From IMG/VR virus record IMGVR_UViG_3300041955_000190, positions 1-26,547 of that record: DNA of 26,547 nt; one strand, written 5' to 3'. The first letter of the stretch is position 1; each line of letters starts with the position of its first letter. Below, one piece after another: positions 11,123 through 19,374 of the stretch. Made by a program: the position numbers and the translations under genes. The DNA comes from a virus. A model generated the notes under the pieces. That model was not told where the DNA came from. It made no database searches and saw nothing but the letters and a program-made list of their open reading frames with translations.

Positions 11123-11580
11123 CCCAAGTTGCCGCATAATAGCGGCTGTGATTAGCAGGTCCTCATTGGACTTCGACTTTGTGCCTGAGTGGGGTCGTTG
11201 TTCGGGGAACCGCCATAACCTAAAACGGTGCGGCGTGGAACCTGTGAAATCGCTTCTCAGGCCGCTTTTTGAAAGCTTGTGGCGGCGTTCTGTGCTAACT
11301 ATGCGAAAGCTGGTAGAGTACACAACGTGAGCAATCGTTCTTCAAGGGAGATGTTCCAAAAGAACGTGTGCGGATGGGTCATGATGCGACCTCCTATCCT
11401 TTGTTGCTTGTCCGCGCAGTGGGGCCGTGATTTCCGGCTGCTATCCCCCGCCACAACCGTTTTTCCAGTCGTGGCGGAAATAGACACGATCCAGAAATAG
11501 AGACGCTCAAGCGTTTGGAGAGAGTTCCCGCTGCGACGGGATTCCAATCGTGGAGACCCAAGCGGTCAGCACAGCCCACT
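11123..11580 (+). other. Gene-free stretch with scattered hairpins and a repeat copy
   Basis: No convincing gene. A stem GTTCTT/AAGAAC (about 11337-11367) and the 46-nt repeat copy B (11462-11507) are the only clear structures. A 73-codon frame ending at 11500 shares only its last codons with the gene ending at 7187, so it looks like a fragment next to a copied gene end. TGGTAGAGT at 11310 resembles an extended -10. Confidence 0.4.
11462..11507 (+). repeat. 46-nt direct repeat, copy B
   Basis: Matches 7149-7194, best over the last 26 bases (one difference). The TAG stop in the repeat closes a short frame without a matching body. Confidence 0.65.
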
Positions 11581-11581
11581 G

Positions 11582-11785
11582 TTGGCGATTCAGGCTACGC
11601 ACTTTGGTCAGAAGATCAATAGCCTTGCACTGCTGACGAACAAGGAATCGCTGGCTCGGCTGGGTGAGATGTTCACCGCCGCATCGAAGGAAGACTACTC
11701 GGGTAACGAGTATGTGTACGCCGCAAAAGTTCAAGAGCCCGTGCTTACAGGCGATGCCGAAAGCTGCGGACAAGAAGAGAATTAG
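11582..11785 (+). CDS. Possible small protein or gene remnant (67 aa from TTG)
   Basis: The translation (KINSLALLTNKESLARLGEMFTAASKEDYSGNEYVYAAKV...) and its third-position GC bias look like real protein, but there is no ATG and no SD. The frame is open back to 11501. Either a TTG-started gene or the 3' part of a broken gene lying after repeat copy B. Confidence 0.35.
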   Translation: MAIQATHFGQKINSLALLTNKESLARLGEMFTAASKEDYSGNEYVYAAKVQEPVLTGDAESCGQEEN

Positions 11786-11975
11786 GGCGCTCGATAAGCT
11801 GTGCCTCGGGTGGATGTCCCGCGATCCTGCGTAGCCAGTCGCAGTATAGCCCTACAGTTCTCGGACTTAAACCGAGTGGTGGAGGGTCAGGCGGGTAACC
11901 GCTATGTCCCCCGTTCTCGGACGTAAACCGAGTGGTCCCGACCAACGGCGGAGCGAAAGTCCCGCCGCCGCTTTG
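11786..11975 (+). ncRNA. Structured RNA with tandem hairpins
   Basis: Contains CTGCG/CGCAG (about 11828-11845), two 24-nt repeats (11857-11880 and 11913-11936, one base different), each a CTCGG/CCGAG hairpin with 7-nt loop, a GCGG-GTAA-CCGC hairpin between them, and CGGCGG...CCGCCG capped by GAAA (11945-11966). It runs up to the SD of the next gene. Compact helices and GNRA loops argue for a folded RNA or 5' leader. Confidence 0.45.
11857..11936 (+). repeat. Two 24-nt hairpin repeats, 56 bases apart
   Basis: 23 of 24 bases match; each starts GTTCTCGGAC, continues to CCGAGTGGT, and folds into a 5-bp stem with loop AC(T/G)TAAA. Confidence 0.75.
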
Positions 11976-11988
11976 AAAGAGAGAAACA

Positions 11989-12240
11989 ATGGGTTGTGAT
12001 ACTTGCATTTTTCAGAACGACGTTCGTAATCACGCAGATCAGAAGGGCAGCAAGTTGGAACCGTGCAGCATGGAGTACGGGTGCAATCCGTACTTCAAAG
12101 AGGGTGCCAACAGTAGTGTTTTGATTTCCGAATCCTATTGTGGGACCTGCAACGCATTACAGAAAGATTGTCAGTGCGCCGAAGGCGTGCGGCAGATTCG
12201 GAACCGCAAAGTTCAAGTAGCAAGGAACCGTGGACGGTAA
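11989..12240 (+). CDS. Cys-rich small protein (83 aa), likely zinc-binding
   Basis: Start ATG after GAGAGAAACA. Eight cysteines: C3, C6, C26, C32, C51, C54, C61 and C63, enough for two zinc sites, with a basic C-terminus (RNRKVQVARNRGR). It follows structured RNA and is closed by an intrinsic terminator. Function unknown. Confidence 0.75.
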   Translation: MGCDTCIFQNDVRNHADQKGSKLEPCSMEYGCNPYFKEGANSSVLISESYCGTCNALQKDCQCAEGVRQIRNRKVQVARNRGR

Positions 12241-12250
12241 CATCGACCGC

Positions 12251-12285
12251 CCCAGCTAGGAGGTCCACCCAACGCTGGGATTTTT
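12251..12285 (+). terminator. Rho-independent terminator
   Basis: CCCAGC / GCTGGG stem (12251-12256/12274-12279) followed by ATTTTT, downstream of the Cys-rich gene. Confidence 0.65.
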
Positions 12286-12296
12286 AAGAGCAGATT

Positions 12297-12350
12297 ATGA
12301 TCCGTATTCACATCACTCTCGACTTGTTTATCAGCCCCTCTCGGGGCTAA
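12297..12350 (+). CDS. Tiny ORF (17 aa), twin of the ORF at 3636
   Basis: Encodes MIRIHITLDLFISPSRG. The DNA aligns with 3633-3690 (ATTATGAnCCG start, ATCACT-TCG in the middle, CGGGG arm near the end). Its end forms a perfect hairpin AGCCCC-TCTC-GGGGCT containing the stop. tRNA-Phe follows 19 bases later. Possible leader peptide of the tRNA unit. Confidence 0.3.
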   Translation: MIRIHITLDLFISPSRG

Positions 12351-12369
12351 GTAGTCGTGTGTTCAATGT

Positions 12370-12446
12370 GGGTCGGTAGCTCAGCCCGGTAGAGCGCAGC
12401 CCTGAAGAGGCTGGCGTCGGGGGTTCAAATCCCTCCCTTCCCACCA
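12370..12446 (+). tRNA. tRNA-Phe(GAA)
   Basis: D arm GCTC...GAGC, anticodon arm CAGCC-CTGAAGA-GGCTG with GAA, T arm GGGGG-TTCAAAT-CCCTC, CCA encoded. Acceptor GGGTCGG / CCTTCCC has two mismatches at positions 4-5, which may lower stability. Confidence 0.85.
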
Positions 12447-12467
12447 AATCTCTATATACAATCGAAT

Positions 12468-12543
12468 GGGAAGTGAGCAAGTGCGGTCATTGCGATGGCT
12501 TGAAACCCCATAGAATCGGGTTCGACTCCCGGACTTCCCACCA
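12468..12543 (+). tRNA. tRNA-Phe(GAA)-like, second copy
   Basis: Acceptor GGGAAGT / ACTTCCC perfect, T arm TCGGG-TTCGACT-CCCGG, CCA encoded. The anticodon stem ATGG/CCAT carries a C-C mismatch before loop TTGAAAC (U33, GAA). The D stem is only 3 bp. Reads Phe, but with a weak anticodon arm. Confidence 0.7.
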
Positions 12544-12545
12544 TT

Positions 12546-13184
12546 CTAATTCAGCAAGAACTCCCGAGTAGTTGCCTCCCAATCCCGACTGCCCATTTCC
12601 GTTAGGAAGTCATCGCACGCCTCACCGCCGTCCTGTGCCAAGGCGGGGTGCAGACGGTTGACGGCCTCTTCGACCCACAACCGTGCCATGCAGCCATCAA
12701 ACAGGTTGCGGAGGCAGGTCTTCTGGTCGGGCGAGTCCACGGTCATGAGCCAGCCGTCATAGGCGCTCTTGCGAGCGGCCTCGGGGTCACGGATGGCGTC
12801 GGGGTTAACATCGGTCACAATGCCCTCAATCGGTGAGATCAGATCAACGGTGCGCCCGTCACGGGTGATCGTGGCAAATCGCTGCCCCTGCCGTACCCAC
12901 GTGTTACGCTGCGGCAACGTGATCGAATCGATCTTGCCGATCATCTTGGATGCGAAGTCGTCCATGCCTACACGCACGAGCGAGGGGGATTCCTTGAGAG
13001 CCCACGTGTGGGCGGGGTGGTAGAGGAGATTCGTCGGCACACTAAAGCCGCGAACGAGCGCGGGCGTGAGTGGCACTTGCGGCACCCGATAAGCTGCGGC
13101 GGGAACGGGGACCTTGCCGCGACTCTTGAAGTAATCGATCAGCAGGAAGAGAATGAACGTGAGCAGAACCAGAATGACTGTCAT
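12546..13184 (-). CDS. Membrane-anchored GcvH-like (lipoyl-fold) protein without the lipoyl lysine
   Basis: 212 residues from the ATG at 13184, chosen because GGAGG lies 6 bases upstream; longer in-frame starts lack this. Residues 1-18 are one hydrophobic membrane segment. From residue 55 a glycine-cleavage H-protein fold follows: YHPAHTWALKE, VRVGMDDFASKMIGKIDSITLP, ISPIEGIVTDVN, and DGWLMTVDSP. At the site of the lipoylated lysine the sequence is RDGRTVDLISP, so that lysine is absent (Gly110/Arg111) and it cannot act as a normal lipoyl carrier. The tail LAQDGGEAC...DWEATTREFLLN matches bacterial membrane GcvH-like proteins. It is the only reverse-strand gene here, between tRNAs and the replication genes, which marks it as a host-derived moron. 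Role in infection unknown. Confidence 0.82.
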   Translation of the reverse strand: MTVILVLLTFILFLLIDYFKSRGKVPVPAAAYRVPQVPLTPALVRGFSVPTNLLYHPAHTWALKESPSLVRVGMDDFASKMIGKIDSITLPQRNTWVRQGQRFATITRDGRTVDLISPIEGIVTDVNPDAIRDPEAARKSAYDGWLMTVDSPDQKTCLRNLFDGCMARLWVEEAVNRLHPALAQDGGEACDDFLTEMGSRDWEATTREFLLN

Positions 13185-13446
13185 GATAACCTCCACCATT
13201 GCTATAGCAATTAAACAGCCAAACTCTAAGTCTTTATTTGTCAGTGTTTTACCAATCTCGTCCCCGCTCGGCTGTTGCGATATGCAACGGCTAAAACTCG
13301 ATCTCGAAGATAACCTCAATGTTTTGTGCACTTTTTCAGCGTTGCGAAACACAACTGTCACTGTTGCGTTTTTAAGTGGTGCTAATCCAACCCTTTATTT
13401 TCGCTGACTATTCCCCAAAATCGGGTATTAGATACCTGAGGGCAGT
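13185..13446. promoter_or_regulatory. Divergent intergenic region
   Basis: AT-richer 262-bp gap between the reverse GcvH-like gene and the replication operon. It contains GTTGC-GATAT-GCAAC (13274-13288) and two further GTTGCG copies (near 13341 and 13363), possible operator repeats. A candidate rightward promoter motif lies at 13425. I see no clear sigma70 box for the reverse gene. Confidence 0.4.
13425..13434 (+). promoter_or_regulatory. Candidate promoter motif GTATTAGATA
   Basis: Part of AAATCGGGTATTAGA, shared exactly with the copy at 1046-1060; 12 bases before GTG 13447. Confidence 0.4.
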
Positions 13447-14130
13447 GTGTCAGATAAATACACCCAAGCACCCGACGTTCAGGATGTAGACTTCCAAAAA
13501 CGTACAGCGGACAAACTCTATCGGGCGGGAGCCATACGTGGTATCAACCCCCGGCGGATTGAGCGCATCCGCGAAGAGGTTCGGTTCGATGATGTGGTCG
13601 CCCACTTTGTCCGTAACGTGGGAGATAAAATCAGTTGCCCCTTCCACGGCACCGATTCCACGCCATCTTTTCAGGTCTATCGCGGGTCCAACGATGGCTT
13701 CTGTTTTGGTTGCCCCGCAGGTAAAGGCTACTACGATCACATCCGTTTCGTGAAAGAATCCCTCGGGTGCACGTGGGTGCAGGCCCTCAAGTGGATCGAG
13801 AAGCAGTTCGAACTTCCCGCACTCCCCGATGTTCTCATCGAGCAAGACGAAGACGAAGAGATCACAACAGAGGTCACTTTTACCGATCTGTCGGAACCAT
13901 TTCTCGTTCGCGCTGTTAAAGACATTCGAACATCGAAGGACTACGAGTTGGCCGTGGAGTACATCCACGTCTATTTTGGCGCTCTCGATTTCGAGAAGGG
14001 TGCAGACGAGGCAAAGAAAGCCCGCGAGCCCGAAGAAGCAACAAAGCTACATTTCAAAGCCGCAATGCGTCTGGCGAGAGTATTAGGACAAGAGGCGGTA
14101 AATCGAATTTTGGACGACAAGGAACTCTAA
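13447..14130 (+). CDS. CHC2 zinc-finger protein, primase zinc-domain type (227 aa)
   Basis: GTG start after TGAGGG. Residues 40-105 match the DnaG-type primase zinc-binding domain: EVRFDDVVAHFVRNVGDKISCPFHGTDSTPSFQVY...CFGCPAGKGYYDHIRFV, with C64, H67, C86 and C89. This domain reads template DNA at primer initiation. The remainder (acidic, then helical) has no TOPRIM polymerase motifs, so the catalytic part is absent or encoded elsewhere. It ends in a TAATG overlap with the next gene and heads a replication operon that includes DNA polymerase. Confidence 0.85.
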   Translation: MSDKYTQAPDVQDVDFQKRTADKLYRAGAIRGINPRRIERIREEVRFDDVVAHFVRNVGDKISCPFHGTDSTPSFQVYRGSNDGFCFGCPAGKGYYDHIRFVKESLGCTWVQALKWIEKQFELPALPDVLIEQDEDEEITTEVTFTDLSEPFLVRAVKDIRTSKDYELAVEYIHVYFGALDFEKGADEAKKAREPEEATKLHFKAAMRLARVLGQEAVNRILDDKEL

Positions 14131-14396
14131 TGCTAAAACCACGCTGCATCTACTGCGGTAAGATTTTCGCCGACAAAGAAAAGTACGACACCATCACCAA
14201 GCCCGTAGCGGCTACAGGTGCCAACGGTGGGACGAAGATCATCCAGAAGCCCGTTGGATTCAACTGCATCAAGCGGTGTTTCAAAGGTCAAGCGAGAGCG
14301 ATGTTCGAGCTATACGCCGACGTTGAACTGAAGGACGGCAAGCTGGTCGAAGTCAAGCGTCCCGGCAATGGCGGGCTAACGCTAAGGAAGTTCTAA
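14130..14396 (+). CDS. Small zinc-binding protein (88 aa)
   Basis: Starts in a TAATG overlap and ends in another with the polymerase gene. C6-x2-C9 and C46-x3-C50 can hold a zinc ion. The rest is basic and Gly-rich. Tight coupling between the primase-like gene and DNA polymerase suggests a replication accessory role, by position only. Confidence 0.7.
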   Translation: MLKPRCIYCGKIFADKEKYDTITKPVAATGANGGTKIIQKPVGFNCIKRCFKGQARAMFELYADVELKDGKLVEVKRPGNGGLTLRKF

Positions 14397-17300
14397 TGGC
14401 AAAGATTCAACAGGACACGGGCGAGGTCAAGCTTAAGCGGACCAAGAAGGTCAAGAAACCTAAGCCGCCGTCCGATCTCCGCTCCATGTATCGGGCTCGT
14501 CTTCGCGAGATAGACATCGAGAAGATCAAGAAGCCGTGGATGGCTGAGAAAGCCTTCAAGTTGTTGGATACGGAAGAGGCTCTCCAAGCGTGGGCAGACA
14601 ACCTGCTCGCGGACCAATCCCGTCACTGTACATACGGCAAAGAAACGAGTCCCGCTCTCGCGGTGGACACCGAAGGCAATGGTCTGGATACCCGCATCTT
14701 GATCGACATGCAGGAGCAACCAGACGGCTCGTATGAATTGACCTACGAGGTCAAAGTTGAGATTGCTGGCGTCTGCTTGAGTGCAGATGGTGTCGAGGGC
14801 ATCTACATTCCGATCAACCACGAGAGGGGCAGAAACGTCCCCCGTGAAGCCGCACGCCGTATCCTTCAGCACCTCTTTGATCGCTGCCATCTGATTTTCT
14901 ACAACGCGAAATTCGACCGCGAAGTCATACGTCTGTGTCTGGGCATCAACCTGCGCGGCTACCCGCACTTCGAAGACGTGCAATCCCTCGCGTACATCAA
15001 TGACCCCAAGGCCGATCTGGGCGACAAGAAGCAGAAATACACGGGCTCCGCTGGTGGTTTGAAGGCGTTGTCCAAGACTGTGTTGGGCATCGAGCAGATC
15101 GAGATTGAAGAAATCTCCGTGGTCAAAGCGACAGTATGTCCGCTGACCAAGAAGCCTCTCTGCAATTGCTCGGAAGAAGAGATCAAAGCCCTATCCCAGA
15201 AGGAATTAAAGCACGGCAAGAAGAACGTGTACGCTCCGTTCACGTGGGTTCCCACGAATGTCGCCCTCTGGTACGCCGCCGGTGATGCTATCTGCACGTG
15301 GCTTCTGTGGCAGAAGATGAAAGACTTGGCTCGCAGCCGCCGCCTGCCACACCGCATCGATCACGAGTTGGTGGACAGCATCATTTTCGTAGAGCGCCAA
15401 CGATTCCAGATCGATACCGAGCGTCACGGTCGCACCGCCAAGTGGCATCAAGGGCTGTTGGATAGCCTGTACAACAAGCTCCGTGATCTGGCTCTCGAAG
15501 CTGGGTTTAAGGAACCCGCTGACGAAGAGGGCAAGGTCAACGACGATGATAAGTTCAACCCGGGAAGCGGGCCGCAGTTGCAGAAACTCCTGTACGGAGT
15601 CAAGGGCTACAAGTGTGAGCATTACACGAAGAAGGCGGGGAACCCATCTTGTGACAGCGATGCCATTGATGACCTGCTTAAAGATCACCCTGACGATGAG
15701 TTCCTCAAGACTCTTGTGGAATTCAAGAAATATGGAGCCCTACACCCCGCCAACCTGCGGTATGACCCGAAGGACAACTCCGCTCGTATTCACCTGCGCC
15801 AGAGCACGGTAGCGGGCGGTCGTCTGTCCGCTTCAGGCGGCGACTTCGAGGAAGATGGCGGATTCGGCATGAACCCGCAGGGCGTCAAGAAGGTCGAGCC
15901 CGAAAAGCAGTGGCGTGTGCATGGTAACGTTCTCTCGCCCGACTCAATTCCAGTGGACGAGATTGAAGAGTACACCGAAAACGACCTGCACCCGTCTTGT
16001 TTCCGCCTTGAGAAGGGCGTCATCAAGAAGGCCAAAGGCATCATCAAGAACCACATCGGACAGTACACGGGTTACGCGATCTGCCTCGTCCCGAAGTGTA
16101 CGTCTTGTGCGGAGAAACACGGTATCCTCATCAAAGACACGCAGATGGATGCCAACGAAGTCGTCAACCTGCGTGTGCTGATGTGTTCGCCTCGTGGCTG
16201 GACGTGGTTCTCCGTTGACTATTCGAACATCGAAATGCGTGCCGCCGCCAACATGAGCGGTGAGCCAAAATTCATTGACGAATTCCTTAAGGGTAAGGGC
16301 GACTTCCACACCCTAACTGCGTCCAACGTCTTCCCAGAGTTCAACGACCCGAATACTTCAGCCGACAAAAAGAAGGGCTTCCGCGATATCGCTAAGATCA
16401 TCAACTTCGCCCTCCTGTATGGCGGCACTGAGCACGCCATCTACCTCAACATGAAGGAAAAGGACCCCAGTATCACCAAGGAAGACTGCAAGAAGATGGT
16501 CGATAAATACTGGGAAGGTGTGCCTAAGTTTGCCGAGTTCGTGCAGATGAAACAGACGAAGGCGAAGACTGAGATGATTTGCGAAACCTCCACGGGTCGT
16601 GTCATCAACTTCAACTCGGCGTTGGAAGCTCTCCACCTGCACAAGCCGTTTGATGAAGAGCGTCAGAACCTTTACGAATACTACGCAAACAACCGCGAAG
16701 CCGAGACTGCGAAGCGGGCTGGAAATGACGTGGAGTACCAGAAGTACAAGGGCCGCGCAGACCGTCTGTGGAAAGACCCGGATTCTGGCGTTCGCAACGC
16801 GATGGAATACAACAAGTTCATCGGCAAGGTCCAGCGTATCGCTGTCAACGCCCCAATTCAGGGTATTTGCGGCGACTTCATGCGTATCGCCTTGAACCGC
16901 CTCCGTAAGTGGGTAGAGGCTGATCCATTGATCCAGTCAGTGTTCCGCCTACATACGTCGGTGCACGACGAAGTTGACTTCTCGGTGAAGAACGAGTACA
17001 TCCCGTTCATCCTGCCGCGTGTCACCCGCCTCATGAAGCTCCGCAAGTACCACGAGCAGATGAAGTGGCCCGTACCGATTGAGTGCGATGCGGAATACGG
17101 CCATAGCTGGGACGTTGACTGGAATGCTACGGACCCGAAGAAGGCCGTTGCATGGACGCACGTTGAGGGCATGGAGAAATACCTGCCTGACGCATTCGAT
17201 TCGAAGTCGGTCAAGGCTATGCTGCACTCGCTGACATCTGGCGATCCGATCAAGGTCGGAAAAGTAAAGGCTTGGATGATCGAGAACCTGCACCCACGCG

Positions 17301-18034
17301 CTATTGGCCGGGTGCATGACACGGATGTATACGAAACGATTAACGCTCTGGATAAGGCGAAGGACCCCAAGGAAACTCAGCGTGTCCTGATTGCCATCCT
17401 CCAGTTGCATGAATACTGGACGCTCGATCACGTGCCTGATGGACAGGATGCCACGATGGAGACGTTGGAGCAGTACGAGCAGCGTGTTGGCCTCACCGCA
17501 AAGGATCGCGGCATGATGCCATCGTTCGGCTATTCAGGTGCGATTCCGTTGGATGCCAAAGTTATTCGTCCGACGCTGCTCATCCTCGGTGAAGAAGTTC
17601 AAGCCGAGCTTCCGAATATTGTCGTGTCGGAGAACGAGATTACGGCTACGGTTCCAGCGGCTAAAGAGTCCGAGGTAGTTCTGAGTGCAGAAACTCAAGC
17701 GACGATGACCGAGGTTTGTCATCGGATGAATCAGGAAACCTTGCGTGAGATGGAAGCTGATCGAGCAGCCAAAGAAAAGATCGTGGCGGGACAGATTGCT
17801 CGTGCTTCCGAAGAATTGCCGAAGATTTTGGCAGAGTTGCATGGAACGGAGCCCGTCTACGAATTGATCGATGAGATTCGAACGGACGACGAACTCAAGC
17901 ACAAGCTCAAGGAAGCCCTTGGCAGGGGACCGAACACCATCAAAATCAAGATCGGCGACAGGATCATGGAAATCACGGGGAAGAAGCTCGACCACGTGCC
18001 CGAAGAATTTCTCAAGCAGGTGACCCTTGCGTAA
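14396..18034 (+). CDS. DNA polymerase, family A, with 3'-5' exonuclease (1212 aa)
   Basis: Copies the phage genome. The exonuclease domain has AVDTEGNG (D91, E93), FYNAKFDREV (Exo II) and YAAGDAICTW (Exo III). The polymerase domain has motif A FSVDYSNIEMR (D608), motif B RDIAKIINFALLYGG (K667) and motif C HTSVHDEVDF (H857-D858-E859). It is longer than usual phage Pol A enzymes: there is a roughly 70-residue insertion between motifs B and C (LHKPFDEERQN...AGNDVEYQKY) and a C-terminal extension of about 300 residues after the catalytic core with no recognised motif. A Cys cluster (CPLTKKPLCNC) lies near residue 247. All catalytic residues look intact. Confidence 0.96.
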   Translation: MAKIQQDTGEVKLKRTKKVKKPKPPSDLRSMYRARLREIDIEKIKKPWMAEKAFKLLDTEEALQAWADNLLADQSRHCTYGKETSPALAVDTEGNGLDTRILIDMQEQPDGSYELTYEVKVEIAGVCLSADGVEGIYIPINHERGRNVPREAARRILQHLFDRCHLIFYNAKFDREVIRLCLGINLRGYPHFEDVQSLAYINDPKADLGDKKQKYTGSAGGLKALSKTVLGIEQIEIEEISVVKATVCPLTKKPLCNCSEEEIKALSQKELKHGKKNVYAPFTWVPTNVALWYAAGDAICTWLLWQKMKDLARSRRLPHRIDHELVDSIIFVERQRFQIDTERHGRTAKWHQGLLDSLYNKLRDLALEAGFKEPADEEGKVNDDDKFNPGSGPQLQKLLYGVKGYKCEHYTKKAGNPSCDSDAIDDLLKDHPDDEFLKTLVEFKKYGALHPANLRYDPKDNSARIHLRQSTVAGGRLSASGGDFEEDGGFGMNPQGVKKVEPEKQWRVHGNVLSPDSIPVDEIEEYTENDLHPSCFRLEKGVIKKAKGIIKNHIGQYTGYAICLVPKCTSCAEKHGILIKDTQMDANEVVNLRVLMCSPRGWTWFSVDYSNIEMRAAANMSGEPKFIDEFLKGKGDFHTLTASNVFPEFNDPNTSADKKKGFRDIAKIINFALLYGGTEHAIYLNMKEKDPSITKEDCKKMVDKYWEGVPKFAEFVQMKQTKAKTEMICETSTGRVINFNSALEALHLHKPFDEERQNLYEYYANNREAETAKRAGNDVEYQKYKGRADRLWKDPDSGVRNAMEYNKFIGKVQRIAVNAPIQGICGDFMRIALNRLRKWVEADPLIQSVFRLHTSVHDEVDFSVKNEYIPFILPRVTRLMKLRKYHEQMKWPVPIECDAEYGHSWDVDWNATDPKKAVAWTHVEGMEKYLPDAFDSKSVKAMLHSLTSGDPIKVGKVKAWMIENLHPRAIGRVHDTDVYETINALDKAKDPKETQRVLIAILQLHEYWTLDHVPDGQDATMETLEQYEQRVGLTAKDRGMMPSFGYSGAIPLDAKVIRPTLLILGEEVQAELPNIVVSENEITATVPAAKESEVVLSAETQATMTEVCHRMNQETLREMEADRAAKEKIVAGQIARASEELPKILAELHGTEPVYELIDEIRTDDELKHKLKEALGRGPNTIKIKIGDRIMEITGKKLDHVPEEFLKQVTLA

Positions 18035-18152
18035 ATGGTGGGTCAGAAAGCTCAACGGGAAATGGACGGCGGTCTCCCCAGATGGCGGTTGGCTCATCAC
18101 GTTCGCTAACTGGGAACGGGCGTTCGCGTGGGCGTCGGACTGGAGAATGTAA
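18027..18152 (+). CDS. Small Trp-rich protein (41 aa)
   Basis: TTG start overlapping the last codons of the polymerase. It reads LRKWWVRKLNGKWTAVSPDGGWLITF..., then NWERAFAWASDWRM, with seven Trp. Tiny Trp-rich proteins of this pattern ('W.VRKL.GKW.A..PDG') are frequent in phages. It ends in TAATG with the next gene. Unknown role. Confidence 0.6.
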   Translation: MRKWWVRKLNGKWTAVSPDGGWLITFANWERAFAWASDWRM

Positions 18153-18559
18153 TGCTCAAAGCTTTCGACTGCAATGTCAGGGGGTCTTCGTTCCCTCCGA
18201 CCACCATCTACCACATCACCGCTGGAAAAGCGAAGTACGAATTTTGGATGGATATGACGGATTGTTACCCCGACATAAAGTACACAGATATAACAGTTTG
18301 CAGGGGTTCAGATCGTCCGAACAAGAAGGTCTTCGACGAATTCCTGCGTACCGCAACCTATAGAGACGTTCCCTTTGCGAGGATTGGGATGTCGGTAGAG
18401 GTTGGTGGGTTCAAGGGCGAGATTGCAGGGAAGAATTCCTCGGCGAACTTCGACATCCTGTTTCTCGAAGGCCCTCACAAAGGGCTGATCCTCAACTGTC
18501 ATCCGAATTGGAAAATTCGCTACTTTGATTCGAATGGCGAGTTGATTAAGGAATTCTAA
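18152..18559 (+). CDS. Unknown protein (135 aa)
   Basis: ATG 18152 is set by the TAATG overlap; an in-frame GTG at 18128 lies inside the upstream gene. Beta-rich, with YHITAGKAKYEFWMDMTDCYPDIKYTDITVCRG near the N-terminus and SANFDILFLEGPHKGLIL in the second half. I recall similar short proteins in phages without known function. Ends in a TAATG overlap with the next gene. Confidence 0.7.
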   Translation: MLKAFDCNVRGSSFPPTTIYHITAGKAKYEFWMDMTDCYPDIKYTDITVCRGSDRPNKKVFDEFLRTATYRDVPFARIGMSVEVGGFKGEIAGKNSSANFDILFLEGPHKGLILNCHPNWKIRYFDSNGELIKEF

Positions 18560-19365
18560 TGGCGAAGAAAAAGATCGCACTCACGAAAGAAGACAAGTTC
18601 CGCCAGTGCCCCAAGTGCTACGGGCCGATTGATTACTTCAACACCTGCCGCCGCTGCGGTCGTCCATGGACACCCGCATTGACCAAGGCTGAGATACAGG
18701 AGATGGAAGCGGAAGCCCGTGCCGAGGAATCGGAGGACCCCGAACCAGCACTCGTTGGCGAACGTGAATCGGCTCTCACCCGTGAGATGGACGAAATAGT
18801 CGGCAAGGTAGCCAAGCCTGTCGGCAGGAAGAAACACGACTCGCCGATATTCAAACACTGGGAAATTCTCGACGGCGACGACGATACGGAGATTGTTCGG
18901 AAGCGATCTTTGATGCGGCTCGATGCCCGCAAGATATACAACCAGATGGGCTTAGCTATGCGTGCCTACCAAACTCAGAAACAAGTTCTAATATGCCTCA
19001 CTAATTTATGGGGGTTCTTGGATGAGCCAGAGCGTGAAGCGTTCGCTCCTACCGCCGAAATGCTGAAGCAGGGGTTGATGGGGTTGGCCGAACTGAGTTC
19101 CAAGAAAGTAAGTCTGGCGGCTCAAATGGAAGAGGCTCTGTTGCGGGAAAAACGGAAAGCCCGCACAGTTCGGTCAGCCAAAGACGTGATTAACGCGGCG
19201 ATTAAGAAGGCATCGAAACTGCCGTCCCCCGGGGCGGATTCGGAAGGCTTCGAAACCGTTGATCTGGTGGACCTTGACCCAGAAGAGCTTATGGAGCAGG
19301 TGAAACTCCAGCTTGCTCAAAGGACCAAGAAGTTCCAAAAGGACGCGGAAGAACAAGAAAACTAG
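18559..19365 (+). CDS. Zinc-ribbon protein upstream of portal (268 aa)
   Basis: N-terminal zinc ribbon: C17-x2-C20 and C30-x2-C33 (CPKCYGPIDYFNTCRRCGRPW). Then a long acidic linker (EMEAEARAEESEDPEP) and a helical C-terminal half (KIYNQMGLAMRAYQTQKQVLICLTNLWGFL, ELMEQVKLQLAQRTKKF). Its place directly before the portal gene would suit a terminase or packaging accessory protein, but no ATPase or nuclease motif is present. No family recognised. Confidence 0.7.
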   Translation: MAKKKIALTKEDKFRQCPKCYGPIDYFNTCRRCGRPWTPALTKAEIQEMEAEARAEESEDPEPALVGERESALTREMDEIVGKVAKPVGRKKHDSPIFKHWEILDGDDDTEIVRKRSLMRLDARKIYNQMGLAMRAYQTQKQVLICLTNLWGFLDEPEREAFAPTAEMLKQGLMGLAELSSKKVSLAAQMEEALLREKRKARTVRSAKDVINAAIKKASKLPSPGADSEGFETVDLVDLDPEELMEQVKLQLAQRTKKFQKDAEEQEN

Positions 19366-19374
19366 CTTTTTGTT

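Noticed and set aside
11279-11500. 73-codon forward ORF
   Set aside because: Only its last codons match the gene ending at 7187, through the 46-nt repeat; it has no SD and the rest does not look like protein.
13185-13361. N-terminal extension of the GcvH-like protein
   Set aside because: The extra residues are not hydrophobic or conserved-looking; the start at 13184 has GGAGG and begins the membrane segment directly.
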